Shown here: positions 1 through 7,780 of the stretch, in pieces
How the letters are laid out: each line of letters starts with the position of its first letter
How positions within the stretch are numbered: position 1 is the stretch's first letter
NCBI GenBank assembly: GCA_035938395.1
Contig: DASZGY010000021.1
Span: 22,839 to 86,838, forward strand
DNA length: 64,000 nucleotides
From: JALZAA01 sp035938395
Lineage (GTDB): Bacteria; Actinomycetota; Acidimicrobiia; IMCC26256; JACDBD01
Direction: 5' to 3'
Program-made: the position numbers and the translations under genes
The notes under the pieces: generated by a model
Databases searched by the model: none
Told to the model about the DNA's origin: nothing
What the model saw: only the letters and a program-made list of their open reading frames with translations

Positions 1-2
1 AG

Positions 3-1457
3 ATCGCCGAGCAGCTGACGCGCCTCGGAACCGACATCATCGAGGCGGGGTTCCCGATCGCGAGCCAGGGCGACTTCGACGCCGTCGAGGCCATCGCCAA
101 GGGTGTGCGCGGGTCGACCATCGCCGCCCTGTCGCGCACGGGCTTCAAGGACGTCGACCGGGCGTGGGAAGCGGTTCGGCACGCCGAGCGCCCGCGCATC
201 CACGTCTTCATCGCGACGTCCCCGATCCACATGAAGAAGAAGCTTCGCATGACCGAGGACCAGGTCAAGGACGAAGCGGCGGCAGGTGTCGCACGCGCGA
301 AGGGCTACTGCGACGACGTCGAGTTCTCGCCCGAGGACGGCAGCCGGTCGGACCAAGACTTCATGTGTGAGGTGTGCCAGATCGCCGTCGACAACGGCGC
401 GACGACGATCAATATCCCCGACACCGTCGGGTTCGGCGTGCCCGAGGAGTTCGCCGAGCTCATCTCGTACGTGCTCGCCCGCGTCCGGGGCGACTACGTC
501 GTGTCCACGCACTGCCACAACGACCTCGGCCTGGCCGTCGCGAACTCGCTCGCCGGCGTGCGGGCAGGGGCTCGCCAGGTCGAATGCGCCATCAACGGGC
601 TCGGGGAGCGCGCCGGCAACGCCGCCCTCGAGGAGATCGTGATGGCGATCAAGACGCGGAGCGACTACTTCGGTCACCTCGACGTGAACGTGCGCACCGA
701 GGAGCTGGCGCGCACGTCGCGCATCGTGTCGCGGCTCACCGGCTATCCCGTCCAGTACAACAAGGCCGTCGTCGGCCGGAACGCATTCGCGCACGAGGCC
801 GGCATCCACCAGCACGGCGTCCTCGAGGATCCGGAGACATACGAGATCATGGACGCCAACGCGGTGGGACAGGAGGCGGCGCAGATCGTCCTGGGCAAGC
901 ACTCGGGCCGGCATGCGTTCGCCGACTCCCTGGGGAAGATGGGCATCAAGATCCAGGGCGACGCGCTGAACGCCGCGTTCACCCGGTTCAAGGAGCTCGC
1001 CGACCGCAAGGTGCAGATCACCGAGGCCGACATCGAGGCGATCGTGGCCGAGGAGCTCGGCACCGGGTACGTGCACCGGTTCGACCTCGTCGACCTCACG
1101 CTGTCGGGCGGCATGTCGTCGAAGCCGACGGCCAAGGTCGTGGTGGCGAACGGCGACGGCAAGATCGACGCCGAGGGTTCCGGCAACGGGATGATCGACG
1201 CCGCCATCGCCGCTCTCGCCGCGGCCACGGGCGTCGAGGGCCGGCTCACCGACTTCCAGGTGCACGCCGTCACCGGCGGCGGCGACGCGCTCGGCGACGT
1301 CGTCGTCCAGATGGAGGCGGACGGCTTCAAGGTGTCCGGACGCGGCGTGTCGACCGACGTGGTCGAGGCCTCGGCCCGGGCCTACCTGAACGCCGTCAAC
1401 CGGATCGTGCGTCTGCGCGAGCGAGGCGAGGAACGCGAGATCGAGATCGGCCCGTGA
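3..1457 (+). CDS. leuA: 2-isopropylmalate synthase, 5'-truncated by window edge
   Basis: LeuA condenses acetyl-CoA with 2-oxoisovalerate, the first committed step of leucine synthesis. The reading frame is open from base 3, so roughly 30-40 N-terminal residues, including the first catalytic motif, lie outside the window. Visible family signatures are STHCHNDLGLAV (metal-binding His pair), ERAGNAALEE, and HEAGIHQHGV. The last 130 residues or so form the LeuA allosteric (leucine feedback) domain, so this is a full-type LeuA rather than a homocitrate synthase. The stop codon overlaps the next gene by 4 nt (GTGA). leuCD and leuB-ilvE-cimA lie within 14 kb, which supports the assignment. Confidence 0.96.
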   Translation: MAEQLTRLGTDIIEAGFPIASQGDFDAVEAIAKGVRGSTIAALSRTGFKDVDRAWEAVRHAERPRIHVFIATSPIHMKKKLRMTEDQVKDEAAAGVARAKGYCDDVEFSPEDGSRSDQDFMCEVCQIAVDNGATTINIPDTVGFGVPEEFAELISYVLARVRGDYVVSTHCHNDLGLAVANSLAGVRAGARQVECAINGLGERAGNAALEEIVMAIKTRSDYFGHLDVNVRTEELARTSRIVSRLTGYPVQYNKAVVGRNAFAHEAGIHQHGVLEDPETYEIMDANAVGQEAAQIVLGKHSGRHAFADSLGKMGIKIQGDALNAAFTRFKELADRKVQITEADIEAIVAEELGTGYVHRFDLVDLTLSGGMSSKPTAKVVVANGDGKIDAEGSGNGMIDAAIAALAAATGVEGRLTDFQVHAVTGGGDALGDVVVQMEADGFKVSGRGVSTDVVEASARAYLNAVNRIVRLRERGEEREIEIGP

Positions 1458-2116
1458 GCTCTGCCGACCCGGTCAACCCGGTCAAGCCGGTCAATTTGTG
1501 GAGCGAGCCGGCGTGGGCGCAGCGATACCTGAGCGAGCGCGACGACCTCCCGCACCGCATGGAGGGGTTCGCGGTGCTGTTGGAGCTGCTTCCGGCGGCG
1601 CCGCGCCGCGTGCTCGACCTCGGCACCGGCGACGGCTACACGCTCGGTCTGGTGCGCAGCGTGCACCCGGGCGTCGAGGGGGTGGGAGTCGACTTCTCGG
1701 CCGAGATGCTCGGGCGCGCCCGCGAGCGGTTCGCCGGTGATCGCGGCGTCGAGATCGTCGACCACAACCTCGACGTCTCGCTCCCTGCGCTCGGGACGTT
1801 TGACCTCGTCGTCTCGAGCTTCGCGATCCATCACTGCGTCGACGCGCGCAAGCGGGCGCTGTACGGCGAGGTGTTCGACGTGCTCGAGGCGGGTGGCCGG
1901 TTCCTGCACCTGGAGCACGTCGCCTCGGCGACGCCCGAACTGCACGTCGACTTCCTCGCTGCCATCGGCAAGACCCCGGCCGAGGACGACCCGTCGAACA
2001 AGCTCGTGGCCGTCGACACGCAGTTGGCCTGGCTGCGCGAGATCGGCTTCCAGCAGGTCGACTGCCTCTGGAAGTGGCGCGAGGTCGCGCTTCTCGCGGG
2101 GGTGAAGCCGGCCTAG
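1454..2116 (+). CDS. Class I SAM-dependent methyltransferase
   Basis: This 220-residue protein is probably a small-molecule methyltransferase of the class I (Rossmann) fold. The SAM-binding motif VLDLGTGDG lies near residue 53, followed by an acidic strand end (GVGVDFS) and the motif FDLVVSSFAIHH near residue 116. The start is GTG 1454, overlapping the leuA stop (GTGA), which indicates translational coupling. An in-frame extension further upstream is only the shadow of leuA. The N-terminal residues contain a short Asn-Pro-Val-Lys repeat with no clear meaning. The substrate cannot be told from sequence, and a link to leucine synthesis is only positional. Confidence 0.85.
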   Translation: MSSADPVNPVKPVNLWSEPAWAQRYLSERDDLPHRMEGFAVLLELLPAAPRRVLDLGTGDGYTLGLVRSVHPGVEGVGVDFSAEMLGRARERFAGDRGVEIVDHNLDVSLPALGTFDLVVSSFAIHHCVDARKRALYGEVFDVLEAGGRFLHLEHVASATPELHVDFLAAIGKTPAEDDPSNKLVAVDTQLAWLREIGFQQVDCLWKWREVALLAGVKPA

Positions 2117-2120
2117 CTCA

Positions 2121-2780
2121 TCACAGGCCGGAGATGCCGTTGTAGAGAAGCGTCGCCGCGAGCGCGACGACGATGACGGCCGCGATCGTGCGGGCGTTCC
2201 GGAGCAGCCAGTCACGGACTGTTTGAAGCTTGCGCTGAGTCCAAACGGGCGCAACGAAGAACAGGACGATCGCGACGAGGAGCGGCAGTAGCGACACGAT
2301 CGAGAAGAAGATCCAGTCGACGATGTACTGGGCTGTGCTCGGGTTCGTCTGCGAGATGTCCTTCAGGGCGATCGGGATGAAGCCGCCCGGGTTCGCGAGC
2401 GCGGCGCCGGCGCCGACGATCACGATCGCGGGGGACGATGCGATCTTGCTCATCTGCGCGAGCATCGATTCCGCACGTTTCGGGTCGCGCGGCCGCCGGA
2501 CGAGCCGTAGCACCCAGATCAGCAAGAGCGTCCCGACGACGATGTCGAAGATGGCGACCCACGTCTTCGGGGTGGACGTGTTGTGGGAAGCGGCCTTGTT
2601 CCCGAGGACGAAGGCGGCGACGATGCCGACGGCGAGTGTGGCGCCCATCGCGCCGAGGTAGAAGTAGATGCCCGTGCGCCGGGGCTTGTCGCCGAGCAGG
2701 AGCGCCAGCACCGAGAACGACAACGTCGTCGGCGACAACATCGCGGCGAGGGTCGTGAGGGCGAGCTCGGTGTTGATCAC
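2121..2780 (-). CDS. GAP / SfLAP-family integral membrane protein
   Basis: This 219-residue protein has about six hydrophobic segments: an N-terminal pair from residue 5, a pair around 40-95, and a pair after 125. It carries the motif ANPGGFIPIALKDI in the middle. This pattern fits the actinobacterial GAP / sulfolipid-1-addressing protein group (LysE-like fold), whose members are thought to export lipids or small molecules. The start is GTG 2780, with a TAGGTT -10 box ending 7 nt upstream, suggesting a leaderless mRNA. It converges on the methyltransferase gene with a 4-nt gap. The substrate is unknown. Confidence 0.8.
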   Translation of the reverse strand: MINTELALTTLAAMLSPTTLSFSVLALLLGDKPRRTGIYFYLGAMGATLAVGIVAAFVLGNKAASHNTSTPKTWVAIFDIVVGTLLLIWVLRLVRRPRDPKRAESMLAQMSKIASSPAIVIVGAGAALANPGGFIPIALKDISQTNPSTAQYIVDWIFFSIVSLLPLLVAIVLFFVAPVWTQRKLQTVRDWLLRNARTIAAVIVVALAATLLYNGISGL

Positions 2781-2786
2781 CCGCCG

Positions 2787-2792
2787 AACCTA
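2787..2792 (-). promoter_or_regulatory. -10 box of leaderless promoter
   Basis: TAGGTT on the minus strand with six nucleotides before the GTG start at 2780. No Shine-Dalgarno sequence can fit between them. I infer transcription starting at or next to the start codon. Confidence 0.5.
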
Positions 2793-2802
2793 TGCGCGGT
2801 GC

Positions 2803-3243
2803 TCAGGTCTGCGGAGCGGCTGCCCGCAACGCGATCCGAGATCGCTTTCGCGGCTGTTGCCACTCGAGGCCCCGATGCACGGGGTGCCCGTTCTCGACCA
2901 GGCGCTCGACAGCCCATCTTCGGAGTCGCTGCACCCGCTTCCGGCGGAACCGCTCGCTCCTCGCACGCACGACGGCCAGCGCGATCGCGAACTGCACCCG
3001 CCGGTCTTCCTCTCGGCTCAGGGCGTGGAGCAGGACCTTCGCCGTGCGGCGCGTCAGACCGAGCTCGGCCACCGCTACGCCGGTGCGGGCACGCTCGTCC
3101 GGGTCGAACGAGTCGAGCTTCCGGGACGCGCCGCGGAGGCGGCGCCGCATCCGCCAGCGCCGCGGGAGACGCCACGCGAGCAAGGCGACGACTGCGAGGG
3201 CGCCCAACGCGATCGGAACGATCAACACCGGGTCGACAGACAT
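2803..3243 (-). CDS. Hypothetical membrane-anchored basic protein
   Basis: This 146-residue protein is not recognised. One N-terminal transmembrane segment (residues 5-26, SVDPVLIVPIALGALAVV) is followed by a strongly basic stretch rich in Arg. A helical region of about 90 residues (ELGLTRRTAKVLLHALS and following) then resembles HEAT-like helices, probably cytoplasmic. ATG 3243 is preferred over the in-frame GTG 3252 because GGTGGG lies at ribosome-binding distance. Third-position GC agrees with real coding sequence. It lies between leuD and the membrane protein gene on the same strand, with a 61-nt gap after the leuD stop. Confidence 0.6.
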   Translation of the reverse strand: MSVDPVLIVPIALGALAVVALLAWRLPRRWRMRRRLRGASRKLDSFDPDERARTGVAVAELGLTRRTAKVLLHALSREEDRRVQFAIALAVVRARSERFRRKRVQRLRRWAVERLVENGHPVHRGLEWQQPRKRSRIALRAAAPQT

Positions 3244-3304
3244 CAGGCCCACCAGTATCGAGCCAAGCTCGGCCGAAACCGTGGATATCTTGCGAAGCGC
3301 GGCG

Positions 3305-3907
3305 TCAGCTCCCGGTGGACACCTTCGGCAACCAACCCGGGCGCCCGGCCTCGTAGCCCGCGATCTCGTCGTCTCGTTCGAGCGTGAGGCCGATGTCGTC
3401 GAGCCCGTGCAGCAGGCGGTGGTGCGTGTGGTCGTCGAGCTCGAACGGCTCGTCGAGATCGATGGCCGGGATTGCGACGCGCCGGTCCACGACGTCGATC
3501 ACGATCTCGACCGACGGGTCGTCCTCGACGATGCGCATGATGCGCGTCACGACGTCCTGTGGCAGCTCCACCGGTACGAGGCCGATCTTGAAGCAGTTGT
3601 TGCGGAAGATGTCGGCGAAGCGCGGTGAGATGACGGCCCGGAAGCCGTAGTCCTCGAGCGCCCAGACCGCGTGCTCCCGCGAGGAGCCCGTCCCGAAGTT
3701 CGGCCCGGCGACGAGGATCTTCGCGTCCCGGAAGCGGTCCTGGTTGAGCACGAAGTCGGAGCGCTCGCGCCACTCCGAGAAGAGCCCCTCGCCGAAGCCG
3801 GTGCGCTCGACGCGCTTGAGCCAGTCGCTCGGGATGATCTGATCGGTGTCGACGTCGCTCCGGTCGAGCGGCACCGCCCGGGCGATGATCTCCTGGACCG
3901 CCTGCAT
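3305..3907 (-). CDS. leuD: 3-isopropylmalate dehydratase small subunit
   Basis: LeuD forms the swivelling small subunit of isopropylmalate isomerase, which converts 2- to 3-isopropylmalate. The 200-residue length is normal. It has the diagnostic motifs VDTDQIIPSDWLKR near residue 20, GPNFGTGSSREHAVWAL near residue 68, and FRNNCFKIGLVPVEL. It begins at ATG 3907, one base after the leuC stop codon, so the two subunits are surely co-translated. In this organism the same enzyme would also serve the citramalate route to isoleucine, because cimA is present at 14.3 kb. Confidence 0.97.
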   Translation of the reverse strand: MQAVQEIIARAVPLDRSDVDTDQIIPSDWLKRVERTGFGEGLFSEWRERSDFVLNQDRFRDAKILVAGPNFGTGSSREHAVWALEDYGFRAVISPRFADIFRNNCFKIGLVPVELPQDVVTRIMRIVEDDPSVEIVIDVVDRRVAIPAIDLDEPFELDDHTHHRLLHGLDDIGLTLERDDEIAGYEAGRPGWLPKVSTGS

Positions 3908-3908
3908 G

Positions 3909-5312
3909 TCAGCCCAAGTCCTCGGGTGTCGTGAACCGGCCCGCGATCGCGGTCGCCGCCGCCACTGGAGGGGAGACGAGGTGCGTGCGGCCGCCCTTTC
4001 CCTGGCGCCCCTCGAAGTTGCGATTCGAGGTCGACGCGCACCGCTCGCCGGCCGACAGCTTGTCGGGGTTCATCGCGAGGCACATCGAGCATCCCGCTTC
4101 GTCGCGCCAGTCGAAGCCGGCCTCGACGAAGACCTGATCGAGCCCCTCCGCTTCCGACGCCGCCTTCACCGCCATCGACCCCGGCACGACTATCGCCCGC
4201 AGGCCGTCTCGGACCCGCCGGCCGCGCACGACGGCCGCGGCCGCGCGCAGGTCCTCGACGCGGGAATTCGTGCACGAGCCGATGAACACGGTGTCGACCC
4301 CGATGTCGCGCATGGGTGTCCCGGCCTTCAGACCCATGTACCCGAGCGCGCGCCGGGCCGACTCGCGCTCGGACGGATCGGCGAAGGAGTCGGGGTCGGG
4401 CACCACCTCGTCGATGGTCGTGGTCTGACTCGGGTTCGTGCCCCAGCTGACGGACGGCCGGATGTCGGCCGCGTCGAGGACGACCTCCTTGTCGAACACG
4501 GCGTCGGCATCGGTCGGCAGGCTGCGCCAGTCATCGAGCGCGCGCTCCCAGTCCTTCCCCCCCGGCACGAAGCGGCGGCCTTCGAGAAAAGCGAATGTGG
4601 TGTCGTCGGGTGCGACCATGCCGGCGCGGGCGCCGGCTTCGATCGACATGTTGCACACCGTCATGCGGCCCTCCATCGAGAGCGACCGGATCGCGGAGCC
4701 GCGGTACTCGATGATCGAGCCGATCCCGCCCCCGGTGCCGATGCGGGCGATGACCGTGAGGACGAGGTCTTTGGCGGTGACGCCGGCGCCGAGCGACCCG
4801 TCGACCGTGATCGCCATGGTGCCCGGCTTCACTTGCGGCAGCGTCTGGGTGGCGAGCACGTGCTCGACCTCGCTGGTGCCGATCCCGAACGCAAGCGCCC
4901 CGAACGCGCCGTGGGTCGAGGTGTGGCTGTCGCCGCAGACGATCGTCAGCCCGGGCTGGGTCAGGCCGTGCTCGGGACCGATGACGTGCACGATGCCCCG
5001 CCCCGGGTCGCCCATCCCGTACAGCCGGATGCCGAACTCGGCGCAGTTCCGGGCCAGGACCTCCATCTGCTTCGCCGAGACCGGGTCCTCGACCGGGCGG
5101 TCGCGGCTGGTGGTCGGGTTGTTGTGGTCGATCGTCGAGACGGTGAGGTCGGGGCGGCGGACGGTGCGGCCGTGGAGGCGCAGCCCGTCGAATGCCTGCG
5201 GCGAGGTGACCTCGTGCACGAGGTGCAGGTCGACGTACAGCAGGTCGGGCTCGCCCGCGGCCCGGTGGACCACGTGGCGTTCCCATACCTTCTCGGACAG
5301 CGTCTGGCTCAT
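3909..5312 (-). CDS. leuC: 3-isopropylmalate dehydratase large subunit
   Basis: LeuC is the [4Fe-4S] aconitase-type subunit of isopropylmalate isomerase. It has 467 residues. The cluster cysteines are visible in FIGSCTNSRVEDL near residue 344 and in AGCSMCLAMNPDKL near residue 405. GDSHTSTHGAFGALAFGIG is the substrate-binding signature. ATG 5312 begins the conserved MSQTLSEKVWERHVV. The open frame continues upstream to 5471, but that part is not conserved and overlaps the divergent gene. A TACCCT -10 box ends 8 nt before the ATG, with no ribosome-binding site, so the mRNA is probably leaderless. Confidence 0.97.
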   Translation of the reverse strand: MSQTLSEKVWERHVVHRAAGEPDLLYVDLHLVHEVTSPQAFDGLRLHGRTVRRPDLTVSTIDHNNPTTSRDRPVEDPVSAKQMEVLARNCAEFGIRLYGMGDPGRGIVHVIGPEHGLTQPGLTIVCGDSHTSTHGAFGALAFGIGTSEVEHVLATQTLPQVKPGTMAITVDGSLGAGVTAKDLVLTVIARIGTGGGIGSIIEYRGSAIRSLSMEGRMTVCNMSIEAGARAGMVAPDDTTFAFLEGRRFVPGGKDWERALDDWRSLPTDADAVFDKEVVLDAADIRPSVSWGTNPSQTTTIDEVVPDPDSFADPSERESARRALGYMGLKAGTPMRDIGVDTVFIGSCTNSRVEDLRAAAAVVRGRRVRDGLRAIVVPGSMAVKAASEAEGLDQVFVEAGFDWRDEAGCSMCLAMNPDKLSAGERCASTSNRNFEGRQGKGGRTHLVSPPVAAATAIAGRFTTPEDLG

Positions 5313-5401
5313 CGCCGACAGGGTATTGGGGGAAGGGCACCAACAAACACCGTTCACCGCGGCGAAACAGTCGCGAAACACGACGCCTTTACCGTCCCCG
5401 C
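5313..5401. promoter_or_regulatory. Divergent leaderless promoters, leuCD and winged-helix regulator
   Basis: This 89-nt gap holds two outward-facing -10 boxes. On the minus strand TACCCT (5320-5325) stands 7 nt before the leuC ATG. On the plus strand TACCGT (5390-5395) stands 6 nt before the regulator ATG. Neither start has a Shine-Dalgarno sequence. The shared region invites control of leuCD by the divergent regulator, which is inference only. No clear palindromic operator is visible. Confidence 0.5.
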
Positions 5402-5905
5402 ATGGATGTGGTGCTCGTGCGCTGGCCGGAGGAGGACGCCCGGCTGCGGCAGCTCCGGGAGACGGGGTCACCCCGGCTGCTGCTCCTGAACGGTGAGTCG
5501 GAGCCGCCCGAGTCGGCCGACTGCCTCGAGGACTGGATCCGACTCCCGGCCGACGACCGCGACGTGCGCGCCCGAGTGGCGCGGCTCGCCTCCCGGTCCG
5601 AGACCCAGCAGCCTGCGCCGCAGGTCGACGGGGACGGGCTCCTGCGCTACCGGGGCCGGTGGGTCGCGCTCTCGCCGGTCGAGTCCGCGCTCGCCATCAC
5701 GCTGGTCGACCGGTTCGGTGCGGTGGTAGGCCGCGACACGCTGGCCCGCCGGGCGTGGCCGGAGGGGACGCCCACCCGCAATGCTCTCGACGTGCACATG
5801 CTCCGCCTGCGGCGCCGGATCTCGCCCCTCGGCGTCGAGGTGCGCACGGTCCGGTCCCGGGGGTACCTGATGCAGGCGGCGCAGCCAAGAGCCGACGCGC
5901 AGTAA
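5402..5905 (+). CDS. OmpR-type winged-helix regulator with degenerate receiver
   Basis: This 167-residue protein ends in a typical trans_reg_C winged helix. LSPVESALAITLVDRFGAVV near residue 90 and the recognition part NALDVHMLRLRRRISPLGVEVRTVRSRGYL near residue 125 match OmpR/PhoB DNA-binding domains (quoted in segments as DVHMLRLRRRIS and VRTVRSRGYL). The first 70 residues sit where a receiver domain would be, but they are short and lack the acidic pocket and phospho-Asp context. Control by phosphorylation is therefore unlikely. The gene is transcribed away from leuCD, so it may regulate branched-chain amino-acid genes. That role is inferred from position alone. Confidence 0.8.
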   Translation: MDVVLVRWPEEDARLRQLRETGSPRLLLLNGESEPPESADCLEDWIRLPADDRDVRARVARLASRSETQQPAPQVDGDGLLRYRGRWVALSPVESALAITLVDRFGAVVGRDTLARRAWPEGTPTRNALDVHMLRLRRRISPLGVEVRTVRSRGYLMQAAQPRADAQ

Positions 5906-5921
5906 GAACCGCCGTATCGCG

Positions 5922-5975
5922 CGACGACGGCGGCTTGGCCGCCGTCGTGGCAATAGCGGAGCTTGCGACGGCGAC
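5922..5975 (+). repeat. Dispersed 5'-leader element, copy 1 (before hyuA)
   Basis: A perfect 11-bp stem with a TTG loop (5924-5934 with 5938-5948) is followed by the conserved tail CGGAGCTTGCGACGGCGAC. It ends 17 nt before the hyuA GTG. The possible -10 (TATCGC, 5915-5920) lacks the final T, so this copy may instead be co-transcribed with the regulator gene that ends at 5905. It is one of five related copies in the window, all on the plus strand just upstream of a start codon. Confidence 0.75.
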
Positions 5976-5992
5976 AATGACGGGGCGACGCT

Positions 5993-7780
5993 GTGCTCGT
6001 GCGGGTCGGCGTCGACACGGGCGGGACGTTCACGGATCTCGTCCGGGATGACGGGCGGGTGGTCAAAGTGCCGTCCACGCCCGACGACCCGACCCATGCG
6101 CTGCAGGCGGCGCTCGACGAGGCCGACACAGGAGCGCCGGTCGAGTTGCTCGCCCACGGCACCACGGTCGCGACCAACGCTTTGCTCGAGGGACGAGGGG
6201 GACGGGTCGCGCTCGTCGCGACGTACGGGTTCGCCGACGTCATCGAGATCGCGCGCCAGGTCCGGCCCTCGTTGTACGACCCGACGGCCGATCGACCCCG
6301 CCCGCTGGTGGAGCGCGGTCTGCGCATCGACGTCGGGGGGCGTCTCGACGGGCATGGTCGCGAGCTCGAGCCCGTCGACCCGGCGAGCGTCCCGGCCGTG
6401 CCGAACGGCGTGGACGCCGTCGCCGTGTGCCTGCTCCACTCCGACCTCGACGCTGCCCACGAGCACCTGGTCGCCAAGGAGCTCGCGGCGAGGGGGCTGG
6501 ACGTGACGTGCTCGCACGAGGTCTCACCCGAGTTCCGCGAGTACGAGCGCACCGTCACGACTGTGGCCAACGCAGTCCTTCGGCCGGTCTGTCGTGACTA
6601 CCTGCTCGGGCTCGACGGGTTGGCGCGCGAAGCGCTGGTGATGACGTCCGAAGGTGGCCTCGTGCCGGCGTCCGACGCGGCCGAGCGACCGTCCGCATTG
6701 CTGCTCTCCGGGCCGGCCGGGGGCGTACGCGCGGCGGCGGCGGTCGCGCTCGCCTGCGGCTTCCCCGACGCCGTCTCGTTCGACATGGGCGGAACGAGCA
6801 CCGACGTCTGCCTCGTGCGCGGCGGAGTCCCCGAGCCGGCGCCGTCGCGGATGGTCGCCGGCTACCCGATCCGGCTGCCCGCCCTCGACATCCACACGAT
6901 CGGCGCCGGTGGCGGCTCCATCGCGCGAATCGACGCCGGCGGCGCCCTCGTGGTCGGCCCCGAGAGCGCCGGCGCGGTCCCCGGTCCCGCGTGCTACGGG
7001 CGCGGCGGCGAGAAGCCGACGGTGACCGACGCCGACCTGGTGCTCGCCCGCATCCCCGACGAAGCCGCGTTCCCCGGTCTCGGTCGACTCGAGGTCGACG
7101 CGGCTCAGCGTGCGCTCGAACGCGAAGGCGTCCCCGCCGACGGCGTCGTCGCAGTCGTCGACGCAGCCATGGAACGGGCCGTTCGGGTCGTCACGGTCGA
7201 GCGCGGCGACGACGCGCGCGAGCTGGCACTGGTCGCGTTCGGCGGAGCAGGTCCACTACACGCGTGCGCCGTGGCCAGCGCGCTCGACATGCGGGCGGTG
7301 ATCGTCCCGCCGCGCGCGGGCGTGCTCTCGGCCGTCGGGCTCGTGTGCTCGCCGCGCCAGCGCGAGCTCGTCCGGTCGTGGCCCGAGCCGCTCGAGCACG
7401 CGGGTCTCGCCGCCGCCCTCGATCGCGTCGCCGCCGAGGCCGTCGCCCTCGTCGGCGGCCACGATGCCGAGGTCGAACGCCTGGTGGATTGCCGCTACGC
7501 GGGGCAGAGCCACGAGCTCACGGTGGCGGGGCCGGACGAGTTCCCCGCCGAGCACGAACGCCGCAACGGCTTCGCCCGGCCCGGTGCGCCGGTCGAGGTC
7601 GTGGCGCTGCGCGTCCGGGCCCGCCGTCCCGCGCCGCTGTCGCCCGCCGACCTCCCGCCGGTCGCGCGGTCCGAAGTGCGCGGCCCCGCGGTCGTGGCCG
7701 AGTCCGACTGCACCGTGTGGGTGCCCGACGGCTGGCGGGCCGAGCCCGGTCCGCTCGGCGCCTGGGTGCTGACGCGATGA
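5993..7780 (+). CDS. hyuA: Hydantoinase/oxoprolinase subunit A
   Basis: This 595-residue protein belongs to the ATP-dependent hydantoinase/5-oxoprolinase A family, which has an actin-like ATPase fold. The N-terminal phosphate-binding motif VGVDTGGTFTDLV and the second motif VSFDMGGTSTDVCLV near residue 260 are both present. TIGAGGGSIARID and VAFGGAGPLHA are also typical. Together with subunit B it would hydrolyse a cyclic amide (hydantoin, 5-oxoproline or similar) using ATP. The GTG 5993 start lacks a strong ribosome-binding site and is preceded by leader element copy 1. The stop overlaps hyuB by 4 nt (ATGA). The exact substrate is unknown. Confidence 0.9.
   Translation: MLVRVGVDTGGTFTDLVRDDGRVVKVPSTPDDPTHALQAALDEADTGAPVELLAHGTTVATNALLEGRGGRVALVATYGFADVIEIARQVRPSLYDPTADRPRPLVERGLRIDVGGRLDGHGRELEPVDPASVPAVPNGVDAVAVCLLHSDLDAAHEHLVAKELAARGLDVTCSHEVSPEFREYERTVTTVANAVLRPVCRDYLLGLDGLAREALVMTSEGGLVPASDAAERPSALLLSGPAGGVRAAAAVALACGFPDAVSFDMGGTSTDVCLVRGGVPEPAPSRMVAGYPIRLPALDIHTIGAGGGSIARIDAGGALVVGPESAGAVPGPACYGRGGEKPTVTDADLVLARIPDEAAFPGLGRLEVDAAQRALEREGVPADGVVAVVDAAMERAVRVVTVERGDDARELALVAFGGAGPLHACAVASALDMRAVIVPPRAGVLSAVGLVCSPRQRELVRSWPEPLEHAGLAAALDRVAAEAVALVGGHDAEVERLVDCRYAGQSHELTVAGPDEFPAEHERRNGFARPGAPVEVVALRVRARRPAPLSPADLPPVARSEVRGPAVVAESDCTVWVPDGWRAEPGPLGAWVLTR

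Noticed and set aside
374..1453. Upstream extension of the methyltransferase frame inside leuA
   Set aside because: Arg/Gly/Asp-rich shadow translation of leuA. The conserved methyltransferase sequence begins after GTG 1454.
1481..1497. Short direct repeats GGTCAA(C/G)CCGGTCAA near the methyltransferase start
   Set aside because: They encode the Asn-Pro-Val-Lys stretch in frame and are too short to mean more.
5313..5471. N-terminal extension of leuC to 5471
   Set aside because: It overlaps the divergent gene and its promoter and is not LeuC-like; MSQTLSEKVWERH is the normal N terminus.
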